From: Oribacterium sp. UBA6992
Lineage (GTDB): Bacteria; Bacillota; Clostridia; Lachnospirales; Lachnospiraceae
Assembly: GCA_002449915.1 (NCBI GenBank)
Contig: DJXY01000141.1
Location: 1-7,985, forward strand
Direction of reading: 5' to 3'
DNA: 7,985 nt
Shown here: positions 5,680 through 7,985 of the stretch, piece after piece
How positions within the stretch are numbered: the first letter of the stretch is position 1
Layout of the letters: each line of letters starts with the position of its first letter
Notes under the pieces: generated by a model
Database searches by the model: none
Seen by the model: only the letters and a program-made list of their open reading frames with translations
Told to the model about the DNA's origin: nothing
Position numbers and translations under genes: made by a program

Positions 5680-7729
5680 CTTCCGCCTCGTTTTTCTTTT
5701 TCTTACGGAAATGATGCATGCCGAAACCAGCTGCAATCAAACCGCATACTCCAATCAATAGAGGTACCTTGTATTTCTTTATAATAAAAGAAGGCTTCTC
5801 CTCCGGCATTTCCATAGCTTCATTTTGAAAGTTATCCATTGCCTCCGTGACCATGAGATTTACGGATTCTGCCTGCGAGGATGGATTGCCGTCCACATCC
5901 TCATAAGTAATTGTAACAGCGATGGTTCCGTCATCCGTTGTCGGAGCAATGCCCTCCAGCATGACATCTACGTTTCCGGTTTCACCGGGCTTGATATTAC
6001 CTACGTAGGTGGAAGCAGATTTAATAGAATCCGCAGCAAAGGATGCCTCAACATTATAAAGTGTAACCTTGCCGGTATTATTAATACCAAACATGACATC
6101 GGCTTCATTTCCAACCTCAATGGATGCCGGCATGACATCAAAATTGGAGACCGAGAGCCGTGCATTTTGTAATACGTTGATATCAACCTCTACATCCTCA
6201 GCCGCATTTTTAAATTCCGGAGAGTCATATTTTTCATGGATCTTCAGGCTGTACGATCTCGGATCCACGCCGGAAGCCGCCTGCATGCCGATTTTAAGCT
6301 CTGTAGAAGCGCCTGCGGCAAGACTGTCTACCGCAATGGAGCTGGTTCCTCCCTGCATAGCAAAAACCGCTGAGTCTGAAACCTTTTCCGACTCCATGGT
6401 AAAAAGGAGGTTGCTGGCACTGATGCTGGAGGATGCATTTTTCATGTTAAGTACCAGTGTAAAGGGCTGTCCTGCGTATACCTTCTCCGGCTCCGTGTGA
6501 TACGAGTCCACAACAATACGTGCCTTGGTACGGTCGTTTTCGTTAAACTCCCGATAAGTTTCCGTCTCTGTTTCAGTCATCGCAGGATTTGTTATATTAA
6601 CATAAAATGTATAATCCTCTGAGATGCTTACCGTTGCCGTGGGTGTCTGCTTATACGTTACAGTATAGCTTAAAGGATAGTATCCGGCGGCAGCTGTCTT
6701 TTTAACAGACATAGAGTACGGAGGTGCGAATGTCTCATCCGGTTGAATTACATCAAAATGTCTGTCATAGTTAGCTTCATTAATGTTAAAAGGAAAATCG
6801 GTCGTCGCCGAGCTTTTGGAATTAGCAGTTTTCTGTACATCCAGATCCTTGGCTAACACCGTATTGAGATGCACATTGACATCATACAGCGGCTGTGATT
6901 TCTGGTTTCTCAGATTCACACCAAATTCCATGACGGAAGCAGGGCTTCCCTTTGGTGTGGACTGATTTTCTCCGATTGCAAAGGTCTTGTCTTTGACCGT
7001 TGCAGATGGAACCGTAACATCGCCGGCAGCGGCAATATATACATTTACAAATTCTGTTTTTAAAAGATGACCGGAAGCACCTGTGGAATTGGCAGGCACG
7101 TCATACCAGATCGTAAACGGTATCCCGAAATAGGACCCGGAGCTTCCTGCGTCCTGCAGTGCATCGCTTCGCACAGTAACATTAAATACAGCCTCGGTAT
7201 ATTGCCCTTTTTTCAGGGTACCGAGATTCTGCTCCTGCGTAAAAATGGAGTTGTTGACTTCAAACGGATATTTTCCACCATCTACAGGATATGTAAGACC
7301 GATGCTGGCATTATACGCCCTTTGTATACCGTTTTTCCAGCCCTCATTGTACGCATCATGAGCGGCGGCTTCAGAATCATCCTCGGAATCTTCTTTATAT
7401 GGATTATTTTTAGGGGATGCATTGGGAGAACTGTCTGTAATCGTAAGGTAGTTCTGATCATTGGAAAGACGAACCCTTACATTATTGATCTCATCTGTTG
7501 CAGGATTATACAGACCGTTGACGCCATTGTACCCGATCCGTACATGGAGCTGCATATCCTGACCTACATACCCTACCTGGAGGTCCTCTGCATCATGTAT
7601 AAATGTATTGAGATTGGTATCTACATAGGACGCTCTGACGCTTACAGGCATAAGAGTGCTCAGCATAACAGCAGCTGCCAGTCCTGCAGCGATTGAGGCT
7701 ATTGATTTATGAAAGATTTGACTTAACAT
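5666..7729 (-). CDS. Membrane-anchored extracellular protein with CARDB/COG1361-like beta-sandwich domains
   Basis: No enzyme motif is recognised. The 687 residues begin with a Sec signal peptide: hydrophobic core about 10-30 and likely cleavage after VRA (residue 33). A long extracellular region follows, then one membrane segment about 655-671 and a basic cytosolic tail (FRKKKK, then acidic residues). The ectodomain looks like consecutive beta-sandwich modules. Two are clearest: about 402-520 (PEKVYAGQPFTLVLNMKNAS) and about 524-628 (PASIEVGNEADVMFGINNTG), each starting with the phrase 'property x, V/A-G, hydrophobic strand, N-x-G/S' typical of CARDB and COG1361 (S-layer-related) proteins. 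Two less clear ones lie at about 40-235 and 245-380. There is an acidic linker near 112-125 and a Thr/Glu repeat near 385-391. It overlaps the ATPase gene by 7 bases and the permease by 14, so it is probably an obligate partner of the ABC transporter, perhaps a substrate-binding or adaptor subunit (inference). The start overlaps the ATPase stop (ATGTTAA), and the Shine-Dalgarno is poor, suggesting reinitiation. Confidence 0.85.
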   Translation of the reverse strand: MLSQIFHKSIASIAAGLAAAVMLSTLMPVSVRASYVDTNLNTFIHDAEDLQVGYVGQDMQLHVRIGYNGVNGLYNPATDEINNVRVRLSNDQNYLTITDSSPNASPKNNPYKEDSEDDSEAAAHDAYNEGWKNGIQRAYNASIGLTYPVDGGKYPFEVNNSIFTQEQNLGTLKKGQYTEAVFNVTVRSDALQDAGSSGSYFGIPFTIWYDVPANSTGASGHLLKTEFVNVYIAAAGDVTVPSATVKDKTFAIGENQSTPKGSPASVMEFGVNLRNQKSQPLYDVNVHLNTVLAKDLDVQKTANSKSSATTDFPFNINEANYDRHFDVIQPDETFAPPYSMSVKKTAAAGYYPLSYTVTYKQTPTATVSISEDYTFYVNITNPAMTETETETYREFNENDRTKARIVVDSYHTEPEKVYAGQPFTLVLNMKNASSSISASNLLFTMESEKVSDSAVFAMQGGTSSIAVDSLAAGASTELKIGMQAASGVDPRSYSLKIHEKYDSPEFKNAAEDVEVDINVLQNARLSVSNFDVMPASIEVGNEADVMFGINNTGKVTLYNVEASFAADSIKSASTYVGNIKPGETGNVDVMLEGIAPTTDDGTIAVTITYEDVDGNPSSQAESVNLMVTEAMDNFQNEAMEMPEEKPSFIIKKYKVPLLIGVCGLIAAGFGMHHFRKKKKNEAEDETI
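5683..5689 (-). promoter_or_regulatory. Ribosome binding site of the permease, inside the preceding gene
   Basis: The minus strand reads GAGGCGGAAG ATG within the last codons of the upstream gene. GAGG sits 6 bases before the ATG at 5677-5679 and selects it over the upstream in-frame ATG at 5734-5736. Confidence 0.65.
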
Positions 7730-7985
7730 GCTCCGTTTACCTTACTGCTTTCTTCTGTATTTTCACGCACATGGACATCTGCAAAAGGAGGCTTCTGATT
7801 TTCCAAAAGGATTTTCTGCTCTATGGCACTGTCCTGACGTATCAGCATTTCCGTGATCTGACCATCCACAATCCGCAGCTGCCGGTCGGCATACGCTGCA
7901 ATATGAGGATCATGCGTAACCATGATTAAGGTCCGATGCTGCCCTGATACAATACTGCTCAGCAGCTTAAGAACCTCATCCGTGG
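7723..7985 (-). CDS. ABC transporter ATP-binding protein, C-terminal fragment
   Basis: Only the last 87 codons are in the window; the gene continues past the right edge. The visible part starts just after where the Walker B/D-loop would be (TDEVLKLL), followed by the H-loop MVTHDPHIAAYADR with the switch histidine and the closing strand RQLRIVDGQI, as in MacB/LolD-type ATPases. After this comes an uncommon hydrophilic tail of roughly 40 residues ending VNGAC. Walker A and the signature motif lie outside the window, so activity cannot be judged. The stop overlaps the start of the tethered surface protein by 7 bases. With the permease two genes on, this completes a MacB-like exporter or mechanotransmitter set. 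Confidence 0.92.
   Translation of the reverse strand, partial: TDEVLKLLSSIVSGQHRTLIMVTHDPHIAAYADRQLRIVDGQITEMLIRQDSAIEQKILLENQKPPFADVHVRENTEESSKVNGAC

Noticed and set aside
5680..5736. N-terminal extension of the permease by 19 residues
   Set aside because: The downstream ATG at 5677-5679 has a good GAGG site and gives the normal MacB-type start; the extension would lie inside the upstream gene.
7067..7696. Open frame of 209 codons on the plus strand
   Set aside because: It is antisense to the N-terminal part of the signal-peptide protein, and its Ile/Cys-rich composition fits a shadow frame.
1..7985. CRISPR array, insertion sequence, tRNA or prophage genes
   Set aside because: No regularly spaced repeats, terminal inverted repeats with a transposase, or cloverleaf structures were seen; the genes are packed core and transport functions.

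Overview
All six genes lie on the minus strand, so the window reads from right to left. The organism looks like a clostridial Firmicute, most likely Lachnospiraceae or a near relative. The evidence is the order flavoprotein, cmk, ispH, an aspartate kinase with a typically clostridial N-terminus, purine-rich Gram-positive ribosome binding sites, and roughly 40-50% GC in the stretches I counted. This is inference from gene content; no rRNA marker is present.

Right half (about 4327-7985): a tightly overlapping transport operon. It starts beyond the right edge with an ABC ATPase, of which only the C-terminal end is visible. Next comes a large secreted protein with a signal peptide, several beta-sandwich (CARDB / COG1361-like) segments and one C-terminal membrane anchor. 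A MacB/FtsX-type permease follows. The three genes overlap by 7 and 14 bases, so they are probably translated together and their products probably form one cell-surface ABC complex. Its substrate cannot be read from the sequence. An aspartate kinase gene follows 35 bases after the permease with no visible terminator between them, and may be transcribed with the transporter or from a promoter I could not find.

Middle (2876-2971): a short spacer with a strong GC-rich hairpin directly after the aspartate kinase stop, and a possible extended -10 promoter for the next unit.

Left half (1-2851): a housekeeping operon. It has a HI0933-family (BaiN/RdsA-type) flavoprotein, cytidylate kinase (cmk), and ispH, the last enzyme of the MEP isoprenoid pathway, which runs off the left edge. 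In many clostridia ispH is fused to ribosomal protein S1 domains; the edge falls just where such a fusion would begin, so this cannot be decided here.

Most of the window is ordinary core metabolism. The parts most worth a second look are the ABC system built around a tethered CARDB-like protein, an altered usually conserved motif in the flavoprotein, and a codon-usage shift inside ispH. I found no CRISPR array, mobile element, tRNA or rRNA. No stretch longer than about 100 bases lacks a gene.
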